Shown in pieces: positions 20,684-31,360 of a DNA stretch of 64,000 nucleotides (position 1 is the first letter of the stretch; every line of letters begins with the position of its first letter). The notes beneath the pieces were generated by a model. That model did no database searches, was not told the origin of the DNA, and saw only the letters and a list, made by a program, of their open reading frames with translations. Both the position numbers and the translations under genes were made by a program. Source of the DNA: Calonectria ilicicola (lineage: Eukaryota; Ascomycota; Sordariomycetes; Hypocreales; Nectriaceae); the NCBI GenBank assembly GCA_020809705.1, contig CP085826.1:2170001-2234000 (forward strand), read 5' to 3'.

Positions 20684-22213
20684 ATGATGGACGGAGACGT
20701 CCCCGACTCGACTGACTGGCTGTCAACGCCGCTCACCGGCCTCGCTGCTGTTGAGAACGCCCTACGTTGCGAGGTCTGCAAGGACTTTTACAAGACTCCC
20801 ATGATCACATCTTGCTGTCACACCTTCTGTTCCCTATGCATTCGACGGGCCTTGGGCAATGATGGCAAGTGCCCCCTGTGTCGTGCATCGGACCAAGAGA
20901 TGAAGCTCCGAAGTAATTGGTCAATGGAGGAAACTGTCGATGCATTTGTCAAAGTGAGGACCGCGACTTTGGAGCTGGCGCGACGCAAAGACAAAGTGGA
21001 CGCGGGACCCAAACGAAAAGCCAATGCCAGCACAAACGACGAGAAGGATGTGCCAGAGGGGAAGCGATTGCGCACATCGGCGCGGTTAAGGAAAAACAAG
21101 ACCGAGACGCTCCCTGTGGATTCAGATGCCTCTGAGGATGAGGAGGAAGTACAAGAAGTGGTGGAAGTTCCTGACGACGACTATGAACCAGAGCCCGGTA
21201 TGTTGCACGATCGTCTAAATGTAACCCAAGCGCTAATATACCTCTTAGAAGACGGCCTTGTTCCATGTCCCGTATGCCAGAGACGTATGAAGGAGTGGCA
21301 GGTGTTTTCGCATCTCGAATCCTGCACCGGACCATCACCACCGAAACGAAAACCCGAGATCAAACCATTCGGACAACTCCAGCGTCAACAATCAAAGTCC
21401 CTCGACCGTCTCCCCGCAATAAACTACTCGATGATGAAGGAACAAGCCCTGCGCAAAAAGCTTGCAGATGTTGGCATCCCCAACCAGGGTCCTCGAGCGC
21501 TTTTGGAGCGTCGGCACAAGGAATGGATGACTATATGGAATGCCAACTGCGATGCGACAAACCCCAAGAAGCGTAACGAGCTGCTACAGGATCTTGAAAT
21601 GTGGGAGCGAACACAGGGCGGGCGCGCACCAACAACGGGTAGGGCTGCTCAGAATGCAGCCATAATCAAAGACAAAAATTTCGACGGAGAGGCATGGGCG
21701 TCAAAGCATGATGCTTCGTTTAAAGATTTGATTGCTAGCGCGAGAAAGAGTCGAGAAGAAGCAAGGAAGAAGATGGAAGATGCCAAGGAAGAAGCCAGGA
21801 AAGAAGCCGAGGAAAAGGCCAGGAAACAATCCAGCTCAAAGGAGGCTTCTTCACACCCCAACCCATCTAAACCGGATGCATTAGAAGGAACCAAAGTTCA
21901 ATTGCCAGGTGGACCAACGACGGCTCAGCCAAATCATTTCTCTCAAGGTCAACATCCCCAGCCTGCTGCTTCGAGTAGTAACTGGAGTCCTTATCAACAA
22001 ACGCAGCAACCTCCAAGCCAGATGCCATATCACCAACCCATCCTACCAAAACCGCAGCCCTCGTCCTCATCAGTCTCGCAGCACCAGGCGCCTCCATGGG
22101 ACAGCAGAGAGGGCAACTATTCCCTTCCAAAACTAGGGATCCCGGAGGAAGATAACGCAGAATATATTGGTTGCATTGTAACACCTCGAAGGAATAATAA
22201 TATTAATCAATGA
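20684..22213 (+). CDS. RAD18: E3 ubiquitin ligase RAD18 (post-replication repair)
   Basis: Rad18 with Rad6 monoubiquitinates PCNA at stalled forks. A RING finger at about 29-66 (CEVC, CCHTFCSLC, CPLC) is complete. A UBZ4-type zinc finger follows (CPVC, then FSHLESC). A SAP-like DNA-binding helix pair lies at about 245-275 (YSMMKEQALRKKLADVGIP and RALLERRHKEW). The C-terminal third has a Lys/Glu coiled coil (Rad6-binding region in the family) and a Gln/Pro/Ser-rich tail. The open frame reads 509 aa. An internal 51-nt segment at 21198-21248 has GTATGT at one end and GCTAATA...TTAG at the other; splicing it joins EPEP to EDGLVPCPVC, the usual Rad18 arrangement, giving 492 aa. I favour the spliced form. 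Start MMDGDVPD; either ATG could be used. Confidence 0.93.
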   Translation: MMDGDVPDSTDWLSTPLTGLAAVENALRCEVCKDFYKTPMITSCCHTFCSLCIRRALGNDGKCPLCRASDQEMKLRSNWSMEETVDAFVKVRTATLELARRKDKVDAGPKRKANASTNDEKDVPEGKRLRTSARLRKNKTETLPVDSDASEDEEEVQEVVEVPDDDYEPEPGMLHDRLNVTQALIYLLEDGLVPCPVCQRRMKEWQVFSHLESCTGPSPPKRKPEIKPFGQLQRQQSKSLDRLPAINYSMMKEQALRKKLADVGIPNQGPRALLERRHKEWMTIWNANCDATNPKKRNELLQDLEMWERTQGGRAPTTGRAAQNAAIIKDKNFDGEAWASKHDASFKDLIASARKSREEARKKMEDAKEEARKEAEEKARKQSSSKEASSHPNPSKPDALEGTKVQLPGGPTTAQPNHFSQGQHPQPAASSSNWSPYQQTQQPPSQMPYHQPILPKPQPSSSSVSQHQAPPWDSREGNYSLPKLGIPEEDNAEYIGCIVTPRRNNNINQ

Positions 22214-22363
22214 AGACACCAAGTTTTGGTGGCAAATATAGAAGTATAGACTCTAATGACCCGCAAATGAAACAAGCCGCTAAACGCCAACATGTATCCC
22301 AAATCATCATAAGTAATCAGATGTGCATAATCATACAGCTAGTAAAGCTCACAATCTCCTTAG

Positions 22364-23782
22364 CTAAAGTGTCAAATTTGCAAGGCCGGTTTCTGTCACA
22401 GGTGTCTTCTCCCGAGAAGGCTCTTCGGTGGGGACAGCGGGTAGTTGATTGAGCTCCTGTTGCAACTTGGCAGTCTCCTTTTCGAGTTCGGCCCTCTCCT
22501 CGGCAGCTTGCTTCTCCCGTTTGGCCTCTTCCTCTTTCTCGCGCTCCTCTGCCAGCATGGCTTCGAGCTCGTCGTCGAGCTCGGCCTCGTCCACAACGGC
22601 ACCGGTGGACTCCGATAGGATAGCACCAACTTCGTCCGCAGCACTCATTTGCTCACGAACATGGTCCATGACAGCATCAACACGGTCGGCGCCACCAATC
22701 TGAGCGTTGAGGCTCCTCAAGGCGTTGCCAGAAGATTCCATAACCTTGACAAGCTGGATGTTATCTGCAGCCTGCTCAAGCTTAGCGGCAACCTCTTCAA
22801 GTTGGTTAAGCGTGGCATAGCGGGTTGCAAGCGATGCTTCCGCCGTCTTCTTGGACTTGAGAGCAGCAAGACCAGCAACACGATTCTTGCGGGCGACGGC
22901 ATCCTTGGCTGCTTGAGCAAGCTCTTCGATGCGTTTATTCAGTAAGTTTGTTTGATGGGTCAGACTCTCGGTAAGCTCTTTAAGGGAGGCCATGGCGGTA
23001 TCATCCTCTGTGACACCGCCCTGCTCTCCAGAGCCCTTGATGCGGATGGTTTGTCCATCGTATTCGATAACACCCTTGTCTCGAGACAAGAACTTCAAGA
23101 GTACATCCAAGTCTGTGTCTGACAGACGCTGATCCTTGATGAGACTACCGCAAAAAGCCTTCTGGAATTGGGTCTTTGTAAATACTCGATCGAAGCGAGA
23201 GAGCTTATCGGCCATGAGGTCGCTTAATTCCTTGGCTGCAGATTCAAGATTCTTGACCACAACGTACTGTCCGACGGGCAACTTGTCGTCTCCTCTTGAC
23301 GGATCTATGACACCCAGTTGGCGCAAAGTCCAACTCATGACGTTCCATGGCACGCCTGACCAGCTGCGTGCATAGATGCTTTGTTGTGATTTGTTGAATT
23401 CCTGGAAGGGAACGAACTCGTGCTCGGCGGCAGCCTCGCGCACGACGGTGCCAAGAGCAAGAGGCTGTCCAAATTCCTTGCTCTCTAGCGATCGGAGGAG
23501 AGAGTCTTCAATAGAGAGGACAAAGAGGTTTGGCGTAGATCCACGGTGGGAGACGAGGCCACCCAGCGCCAGCTGGGAGAGAGCTTGACGCCAGGCAGAA
23601 ACGTTGGCGGTGTAGCCATCTGGGTTGAGAGTTCGTTGCGATCGAAAGTCCGAGTATAGGGCTGGTAAACGTGACCTTTTACAATGTGTTAGAGCATCGT
23701 AGTTGCCGTGTAATGGGGTTGCTGGTTACCTTCGGAAGCTGGGGTCGTTGTTGACGAGATAGTCAGCGAGTTCACCACCCAT
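22364..23782 (-). CDS. CHM7: ESCRT-III-like protein CHM7 (CHMP7), 454 aa
   Basis: Two exons: 23782-23730 and 23675-22364, with a 52-nt intron. The first exon encodes MGGELADYLVNNDPSFR. The N-terminal half (tandem winged-helix region, for example RSRLPALYSDFRSQR and the GVPWNVMSWTLRQLG block) fits the part that binds nuclear-envelope protein Heh1/LEM2. The C-terminal half, from about 225, is a Snf7 domain: charged helices (HQTNLLNKRIEELAQAAKDA and LKSKKTAEASLATRYATLNQLEEV) and an acidic end. CHM7 recruits ESCRT-III to seal nuclear-envelope holes and inspect nuclear pores. The gene is convergent with RAD18, with only 150 bp between stop codons. Confidence 0.88.
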
Positions 23783-24872
23783 GATGCAAGAGGCGTTGCC
23801 ACAGCCCAGGCGCTACAGGTATGTGGGGTTGGAGGGGCTGCTTTTTATGCTTTGAAGAAAAAATAACGGGAAATTTGGCGCCAAGGCTAAGAGTATCACA
23901 AGTACTCGCAGCTAGAGGTCAAATATGGTCCCGGACGCAAATCGTGAATCGTGATGAGGATGGACAAACCTATCTATGGTGGGGGGTTGCTGTCGTCAGG
24001 GACAATAGAAGGTGACAGGGGATTAAATGTAGGGCCTTGTTAGCGCGGCATCAGTGGAGCAATGGCAGTTGGTCGGAACACTAGCCCCACAGCTCCGCCC
24101 GGCTCCAGCGTTGACACATGTTAGACGACATCTCCAGCGAACTTCCTCGTCCCATTCCTCACCATCTTTAATTAACCTTTGCTTAGAAAATGAGTAAAAT
24201 ATCTCATCTTAGTGAAGAACCAATATTCTTAGCAGACCCTAGTTATCCCGTAACGGGCGCAGGATGATCTTTGAGTCGCCAAAGGAACTACCGTGTTTGT
24301 TGCAAGCTTGGATCGCCGACCCTCTCCCCCTCTTATCCAAACTCTGTATTCTCCATTCTCCAAAAGACCACACATTCCCTACCATAACGATCAGCATAAA
24401 TAATATCCATGCTAGTTCGCTCTATTTCTATATCATACAAAATAGGAGCGCACAACCCCGAATTGAGCACACCAGGAAGCTTCACATGAGCAGGAGCCAA
24501 ATGATGATACCATTCATTACAAGAAATAACCCGTTAAAACCGATGCCCCAGAGCGAAATGCCCAAGTTCAATATTCCGCTTGAATACATACTCCCCCAAA
24601 ACAGACGATGAAGGGCGAGCATTGTTCATTATGCACAAGTAAATTTTTGATCATGTGCCCCTTGACAGAACCAGAGAACAGATCTATAGCGCAATAAAAG
24701 CATGGTATAATAATATATTAGCCAGGCGAAATTCCATCCAGGAGCATCACCAATGGCCATCGTTTCCTTTACATGTCCCGGTCCCTTCTATGTATGGGTT
24801 GCCATCCCAAAGATGATCATGATGTGTTCGTTACCTCCCTGAGCTTCGCCGAGCCCCTTACCCCATCCTTCA
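23783..24872. other. Intergenic 1.1 kb
   Basis: Lies between TRS85 (3' end) and CHM7 (5' end), both on the minus strand. It should hold the CHM7 promoter and the TRS85 3' untranslated region. A plus-strand frame at 24264-24611 has no motif and biased AT-rich content; I reject it as a gene. Confidence 0.4.
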
Positions 24873-27185
24873 TTAGTCGAAATCTTTCTGGGCACCGCCC
24901 TCAGGCTCTCTCTCTTCAGCAGATATGACCCGATGTAGAGGAGCCGTCTCCAAACCGGCCATGTTTGCTGCGATGCTGGCCCGCCTGGATCGCATGTCTG
25001 TCAATGCTTCGCTCTCTTCGTCTATTTGACCAGGACCATGACCGTCGTCATCATCAGCCCCATCCTCATTGTCTGACGTATCTGGGCTCTCAGCCAGGCT
25101 CCCTTGAAGAGACATCATGAAATGGCTTGCCACAGTAAATCCAGAAATCCCTTCTTTGTGGGGAAGTGATACGTAGCGCTTGTGCGCTTCATCCAAACAT
25201 CGCCGTGCTTGAATATGCTTGGACTGTTGAAGCCAAGCATCGGCTGCGAGAACACTCCATGTTGCTGCCTTACGGCGACGTGAACCCCAGTGCCAGCTCC
25301 CAACGCCCTCCTTTGAGGCATAGCACACACCAAGTCGTTCCTTCATGAGTGCTTCGCCTACCCTTCCTGCAATCCTCGACTCGAGCAGTCGAATTCCCCA
25401 TCGGCCTGCATCATCAACACTAGTTCCGCCTCTCAGCCGCAGCAACTCCATGCCAAGAGTTAAACTGCGCAGTGCTCCATATGGAGAAACACAGCGAGTA
25501 TTGTATGAGTAAAAAGCGGCTTCCAGCATCTGGTCGATCGTCTCTGCTCGGTTCTTGGAGGACATGTGCTGTGGCATTATAAGAAGACTCGCTGCAGCCA
25601 TTTCATTTGCAGCAGCGTGGTGCTTCCAGGCCTTTGAGTCGCTGTAATCCGATCGTAAGAGATCATATGTCGAGTAAGCCAGTTTCCAGTCCCGTAACAT
25701 GAAGGCATAGTCGGCAAGTTTCCGCATAATGGCTTCGGGGGCTTCGGCGGGGAAGTACCCTGCCATGTTGTAGTTATCTCTTGAGCTACTCACGATTGTT
25801 GAAGAGCGCGAGCTACTTCCGAACGCCCATTTTCTAGACAAGTTCATGAACCGTCCCGTGATGCCTCGTCGCCGCGAGGCTACTTGATCGTTCCAAATAG
25901 AGACGTGTCGCTCCATGGTGGGAATAATTGACTGCATCAACATCTCACGCACAAATGTCCGGATAGCAGTTACATCAGTTTCGAAAATATACCTCTCAGG
26001 GTCATCAAAGTTTTCATCATCTTGACTTTGTCGGATGTCTTCCAGCTCTTCGGCCGCTGACATCCAATCGCTGCGGGGCAGCTGTACACTGTCATCATCG
26101 GTCTCTGCGCTCTGGGTGCTTCGCAACCTCAGGAGATGGCAGTGAAGTCCAAGATGTCGCTTCATTTGCTCAAACAATCCCATGGATCGGGTGAAATCAT
26201 CCTGCTCCTCATCGTGTACCAGGACATAATATCGAAGATAATCACTGTCTACCCAGAGAGGTAGCTTCTTATCGCCTTGGCTGGTTTCCGTATACAACCT
26301 CCTAAGTTCGTCAATCGGATTAGGATTTCGTGAGCTGATTGCAATGACACAAGCAACTGGATGGGAAAAGGTCTCATGAGGTGTGATTTGCAGTCCTGAC
26401 AATAATCGCCGCAAATAGAGCGCATAGTATGGCGATGTCTCCTCGGAAAGCGAGTCCAATCCCCCAAATGCACCTTGTGGGATCCCCCCGAATGAAGCTT
26501 CAGCGTAGGAAAGATGTCTATCGACCACAGCCTCCACGTCGGCCAGAAGTTGCTTGTCTCGTGCGGTGCTGGCTTGGTTCCCGTTTTGAGGCTGCGATGG
26601 GGGAGAGGTCTTGAGGCCCGAAACCTTGGGATCTGGGTGCTCGATATTTTGGCCAAATTTGGTAAACCGGATACCGAAGTCCTCGGCTGGTTTGCTAATT
26701 CCATTACTGTCCCTGATCATAAGCTTGCCCTGAATATCCTCGCCAAAGGGTCGCAACAATTCCCACAGGCCATTCCGGAAACCCTTTTCACGCATAAAGG
26801 CCTCTGTATCCTCGGAGGCGTAGACGGCAACATGGGGAGCGAAGGCCCTGAAAATCAGACTCAAGGGCTCGGATTGAGCATCCCCGGCAATGGAGGGGGA
26901 CCGGGGCTGCCGGGAATCAAAGACGGTACTAGAGAGAACTCGAGAGGGCGATCCGCGACCGGCCGGCGAGTGGGATCTTGAACCCGGGGGCGAAAAGGTG
27001 GATGCATATAGAGAGGCGGCTGTCGAGCGACGGAAGGGTATGCTGGTCTCGGAGCTAGAAATGGGAGAGGAATCGAGGACTGATGTCGAGTGGCGTGTCT
27101 TGGGAAGCTTCATGGTCGAGGCCGCCATGGGCAATGCCTGGAGGGGTTCCGTTGGCGGGCCTTCATCTTCGAGAGGTTGTGGCAT
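24873..27185 (-). CDS. TRS85: TRAPP complex subunit Trs85 (TRAPPC8)
   Basis: Trs85 is the subunit specific to TRAPPIII, which activates Ypt1/Rab1 in autophagy and ER-Golgi traffic. A Ser/Pro-rich N-terminus precedes the conserved LSLIFRAFAPHVAVYASEDT, then GLWELLRPFGEDIQGK and GIRFTKFGQ, and the HETFSHPVACVIAISS block. The central WVDSDYLRYYVLVHDEE and the later LRDWKLAYSTYDLLRSDYSDSKAWKHHAAANEM are family marks. The tail is acidic. The frame is open for 802 codons, but the 5' end has only a GTG at 27281 and an in-frame stop further up. The first ATG is at 27185 and gives 770 aa, so that start is used here. A short 5' exon cannot be excluded. Confidence 0.87.
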   Translation of the reverse strand: MPQPLEDEGPPTEPLQALPMAASTMKLPKTRHSTSVLDSSPISSSETSIPFRRSTAASLYASTFSPPGSRSHSPAGRGSPSRVLSSTVFDSRQPRSPSIAGDAQSEPLSLIFRAFAPHVAVYASEDTEAFMREKGFRNGLWELLRPFGEDIQGKLMIRDSNGISKPAEDFGIRFTKFGQNIEHPDPKVSGLKTSPPSQPQNGNQASTARDKQLLADVEAVVDRHLSYAEASFGGIPQGAFGGLDSLSEETSPYYALYLRRLLSGLQITPHETFSHPVACVIAISSRNPNPIDELRRLYTETSQGDKKLPLWVDSDYLRYYVLVHDEEQDDFTRSMGLFEQMKRHLGLHCHLLRLRSTQSAETDDDSVQLPRSDWMSAAEELEDIRQSQDDENFDDPERYIFETDVTAIRTFVREMLMQSIIPTMERHVSIWNDQVASRRRGITGRFMNLSRKWAFGSSSRSSTIVSSSRDNYNMAGYFPAEAPEAIMRKLADYAFMLRDWKLAYSTYDLLRSDYSDSKAWKHHAAANEMAAASLLIMPQHMSSKNRAETIDQMLEAAFYSYNTRCVSPYGALRSLTLGMELLRLRGGTSVDDAGRWGIRLLESRIAGRVGEALMKERLGVCYASKEGVGSWHWGSRRRKAATWSVLAADAWLQQSKHIQARRCLDEAHKRYVSLPHKEGISGFTVASHFMMSLQGSLAESPDTSDNEDGADDDDGHGPGQIDEESEALTDMRSRRASIAANMAGLETAPLHRVISAEEREPEGGAQKDFD

Positions 27186-27925
27186 GAATGCGGCTTTTGG
27201 AGAGGCTTGGGTCGTCTGGAGATGTGCAAGGTGGGAGCAAGGTGGGAGGCCGTTGAGGGAGCGAACGGCGGGTGAATTCACGAAGCGGGCGAGGGGGAAG
27301 GCGGTAGGTAGTTGAGTGACGGGGCCGAGATACGGCTCTGCATGATATTATTACTGGGCTTGCAAGTTTTAACCCGGGGACACAAAGACAAAGACTGCGC
27401 ACTCAATTATCACGAGTCGGGTCGGGCGACAATGTGGACTCAAGAAGGGTCGCCGATGTTGGGGTACGTACCCCATCAACCCAGAGCTTCAGTGCCCTCC
27501 GTCTCACCTCGTCAGTCAAAGACGTAGGTGACTTTACCCAACGTGGCAAGGTGCGGACAAGGTTCCCACATCGTTGTACCGGGGCCCTCGACGATATGAT
27601 GTTGTTGATGGAAGCGTCGATTATTAAAAAATAAAATTAAAATTAAAAAGAGCGACAGCAAGCAAAGCATGCAGATCCAGATTCTCATTCCCCCATAGCC
27701 ATCCCATAATACCTCTACCCACCATCGTTTCGTCCCATGTCGCAAGGGTGGTGGTGTTGGGTCGGTAGTTCCATCCTGGGTCCCATCCCGGGTCGCATTT
27801 CGGTACCTGCATAAATCCGCATCTGCGCCTAGGCCAGAGCTCATGACTTCAAGGCCTTGCGTCGCGCAACGTCCTTAGCCAAGCTTCAACGCTTCACACA
27901 ACCAGTACCAGTCCCCGCCACCATA
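27186..27925. promoter_or_regulatory. Divergent promoter TRS85 / BUD13
   Basis: About 740 bp between start codons. The first ~100 bases remain open in the TRS85 frame and could be coding if a different start is used. A short AT tract (AAATAAAATTAAAATTAAAA) lies near 27630. No recognised operator. Confidence 0.4.
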
Positions 27926-28915
27926 ATGCCCTCCGACCTCGCAGATTATCTCGCTACGAGATACCTCGTCGCTGACCCGAAACCATCCAAAAAGCGTAAG
28001 CGCAAGCGCGGCGCAGAGTCGGCTGGCCTGCTCATTACGGACGATGACGACTCGAGCTGGGGCAACACCAATCAACAAGATGATATTGGCGAGGATGGAC
28101 CCGTAACGGTATCGGGGAAGTCTGCCGATTTCAGGAAGGCCACAAAAAACAACTGGAAAGTTGTGGGTGGCGCAGATGAGCCGTCAAAGGATGATAGCGC
28201 TGCAGCTGCAGATGCCATCATCGCGTCAGCAGCCGCTGAAAATGAGGCTGCAAAGGACGTCGACGATGAAATGCCAGTAGTAGAAGATGATGAGGGCGTG
28301 GTGAAGATGAGCGATGGAACACATGCTGGTCTACAATCAGCCGCCGCAGTGTCTGCTCAGTTGAAACGTCGGCAGCAAGAAGAACTTGCCGACTTCGAGA
28401 GGTATCGCAAATCCGCAAAGGAGCAGGAGACAGTGTATCGAGACGCCACCGGTCGCCGCATCGATATTTCCATGAAACGGGCCGAAGCGCGCCGCGCAGC
28501 GGCAGAGGCCGAGGAGAAGGAACGAGCAGCCCTCGAGGCCCTAAAAGGCGATGTCCAGCTAGAAGAGGCACGGAAGCAACGCGAACAGCTTGAGGATGCC
28601 AAGCTCATGAAGTTTGCACGGACCGTCGATGACGAGGAGATGAACCAGGAGCTCAAGGAAAAAGAACGGTGGAACGACCCCATGATGCAGTTCATGGCTG
28701 AAAAGAAGGACAACGACAGCGGGGGTAAAGGCAAGAAATCAAAGCGGAAGCCTGTCTATGCCGGCGCCGCCCCACCAAACCGCTATGGAATAAAGCCCGG
28801 TTATCGATGGGATGGGGTCGATCGAGGGAACGGATTCGAGGCAGAGCGGTTCAAAGCTATCAACAGAAGGGAGAGGAACAAGGGACTGGACTATTCATGG
28901 CAAATGGATGAATGA
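27926..28915 (+). CDS. BUD13: Pre-mRNA splicing factor BUD13 (CWC26), 329 aa
   Basis: Intronless. RES-complex subunit that helps hold pre-mRNA in the activated spliceosome. N-terminus [15 protein letters not shown] and a Lys/Arg block (KKRKRKRG) fit the family. A long charged coiled-coil-like middle follows, including [11 protein letters not shown], the conserved Bud13 core. [16 protein letters not shown] and the C-terminal [21 protein letters not shown] are the diagnostic blocks; the latter binds Snu17. The start at 27926 (ACCATAATGCC) is chosen over an upstream in-frame frame at 27857 because conservation begins at MPSDL. The protein ends YSWQMDE, close to family length. Confidence 0.93.
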   Translation: MPSDLADYLATRYLVADPKPSKKRKRKRGAESAGLLITDDDDSSWGNTNQQDDIGEDGPVTVSGKSADFRKATKNNWKVVGGADEPSKDDSAAAADAIIASAAAENEAAKDVDDEMPVVEDDEGVVKMSDGTHAGLQSAAAVSAQLKRRQQEELADFERYRKSAKEQETVYRDATGRRIDISMKRAEARRAAAEAEEKERAALEALKGDVQLEEARKQREQLEDAKLMKFARTVDDEEMNQELKEKERWNDPMMQFMAEKKDNDSGGKGKKSKRKPVYAGAAPPNRYGIKPGYRWDGVDRGNGFEAERFKAINRRERNKGLDYSWQMDE

Positions 28916-29239
28916 TGGAGGGTCGGTTTTCAAGGCGAAAAAGATACATATACCCAATCAAAACTTTACTTAGAAATACAAGGCACAAATGTCATCACTA
29001 TTACTCGTAGACTCGAAATCTGATCTCTGCTATGCTTTTGTTTGTGCAAGATGCTGAAGAGTATTAAATCAAGGGACTTGAGGCCACCTCAGTATCAGGC
29101 CTGTCCTCTGCATACTGCGCAATGTCTGGTCTCCTCGCCAGGTAGCGGAAATACTTGCCATACACCACGCCGCTCAAGAAACGAAATGTGTCAAAAGCAA
29201 CTTCTAATTACAAACCAAATTCGCTTGTAAATGGTCCAT
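28916..29239. other. 3'-3' intergenic gap
   Basis: 324 bp between the convergent BUD13 and TFIIF genes. No gene seen. Confidence 0.4.
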
Positions 29240-31360
29240 TCATCGCCTGCGGCGCAGCCTCTTGTCAGGTCCATATTCACAGATCTGCTTGACAAGCCTG
29301 ATCCAATCACCCTTCGGCATCTGGCCAGGTTTCTCGCCAACACGGCCCTGAAACTGCTTGATCAAATCGCTGATGACAATACCGTCGGAAGGGATCTTTT
29401 CCAGAATCTCCCAAGACTCGATAACGGAGCCAGACGGGCCAGGGGAGCCACCTGCGTCACGAGTTAGCAAAGCTGAACGACACATACATAACCTTTGGAC
29501 TATAAATTGAGACTCACCCTGAGTTGGGTTGGGACTGCCGGCTCTGGAGGCCGAAGGAGTGCCTCGGGCACTGCTGCTTACAAGCTTCAACTTCTTCTTC
29601 TTTGGGCCAGCACCATCCGACATTTCGCCAGCAGTAGCTTCGCCGTCACTACCAGACCCAGCACCAGTGATCTTAGGTCGTCGTACGGTGGTTTGGGGGA
29701 GAGGCGTGCCTGCACGGCTACCAGAAGCAGGAGTTGCCGTCTTCTTCAACTTCTTCCTCGAGGACTCATTGCCGCTAGATTCCGACAATGCCGGCGATCC
29801 TGATCGCTTCAGCGATTTACTCTTCTTCCCCAGATCAGATTTACTCTTTCCTTGGGGAGTTGAGGTCCCCTTGGAGCCTGAGCCCTTTGCTTTGTCTTTA
29901 CCATCAGTTTCCTTTCCGGCATCTTTCTTGTCCTCGTCGTCCTTCTTATCCTCATCGTCCTTCTTCTCCTCATCTTCTTCATCAGATGAGCTTCCCTCAT
30001 CCTAAAAAGAAATGTCAGTACAAGCCAGTTCATGGTGGGTGCAAGTCGTAGGCCTTACAGAGCTGCTCCAAGGGTTTTCTTCTGAATCGTCACTTTCATA
30101 AATGTTCTCTCGGTCTCGCTTGATGAGAGCCTTCTTAGTCGCCTTGCCGTACTTTTGTCGCTCAAGCTCCTCTCTCAGTTGCTCCTTCAATTCTCGATCT
30201 ACTTCCTGCTCATCACCGTCACCAAATAGATTCGCACCGAGCTGCTCACGGCGAATGCGATCCTTGGATTCCTTGGTATCCTCGTCATCATTGCGTTCAA
30301 AAAGGGGCGCATCATCGTCGTCTTGGAATTCGTCGCCTGACATGTCGATCTCATCGTGATCCTGCTTCTCCGATCTTGAAGCCGCACGGAATGTGTCACT
30401 TTCTGTCTTGATCATTTGGCCACGCCCCGACAACATTCGCCGAGTTGCCTCAAGGTCCATTTGACCTGCTCGTTTTTCTTCATCTTTCATGACCCAACGA
30501 CCAACATCCACCTTCTTCCCCATGAGTGCCTCTGCCTCATCGATCGTGAAAGGCTGAAATGGCGGCTTTGCAGTGAATTTATACCACTTCTCGAGGGGGA
30601 CCATGCGGAAGACAGATTGGTCAATCATGAAAGCCACATTCGCTTCCGAAAGAGCAGCGACATAACTACCAACCCAAACATTTTTGCCATCAACATCCTC
30701 AAGATGCCACGGAAGCGCTTCCTCATATCGTAGATCAGACTCCTTCTTGGCGGCCACAGTCTTTGGCGCACGGTTGAAGCTCGTCTTTTCTTCCTTTTGC
30801 TTCTTAGGTCTCTTTGGGTTGAGGTCCTTGGCTACAGGGGCAATTTTGGCCTGGTCGATAGCCCGTTGAGCTTCGCGTTCCGCTTTGGCCTGCGCCAATC
30901 GCTCTGCTTCCAGTTCGTCTACCGGGGGCTGTTCGGGGGCTTCGACCTTGACAGCTCTGCCAGGAGGAGGTTGTCGAGCATCGCGTCTGTGGAGCGTCAC
31001 TGGGCGGGCGAATTCATCTTGATCGGTCGGGTCGATGGGTTTATCGCCCATCTTTACCTGAGAAAACTTCATCATGTGATAACGGATGCCCGCGAGCAAA
31101 GCCTTCTTAGTCGTCATGATGGGAATATCACTGTAATTTGGCGGAGGCGCCTCAGACCATCCGCCAAACTGCCTCCGCAGCTCCTCGGTGGAAGGCTTTG
31201 GGCCATTCTGGAAGCCTGCCTTCAGTTGCTGAGCGCTAGGCTTGGGCTTTCGCGCAGCAACCAGTGGATTGGCGCGAGGTTGCTTGCGCATCGGCCTCAA
31301 GGGGTTGGCCTTCTGGCTTCGAGGGGCGCCATTGGGATTTCCTGGCGGCGGAGCGCTCAT
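29240..31360 (-). CDS. TFG1: Transcription factor IIF large subunit (TFG1/RAP74), 665 aa
   Basis: Three exons: 31360-30059, 30001-29518 and 29451-29240, with introns of 57 and 66 nt. TFIIF binds RNA polymerase II and supports start-site choice. The N-terminal dimerisation region is split by a charged insert: NYSDIPIMTTKKALLAGIRYHMMKF and later LPWHLEDVDGKNVWVGSYV, MIDQSVFRMVPLEKWYKF and EEAEALM-like helices. A central acidic and Lys-rich linker follows (KKDDEDKKDDEDKK). The C-terminal winged helix (SWEILEKIPSDGIVISDLI, then WIRLVKQICEYGPDKRLRRR) closes the protein. The last intron falls right before the winged helix; splicing gives PTQ-GGSPGPSG. Exon phases all agree. Confidence 0.92.

Noticed and set aside
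24264..24611. 115-aa plus-strand frame in the CHM7/TRS85 gap
   Set aside because: No motif and intergenic composition.
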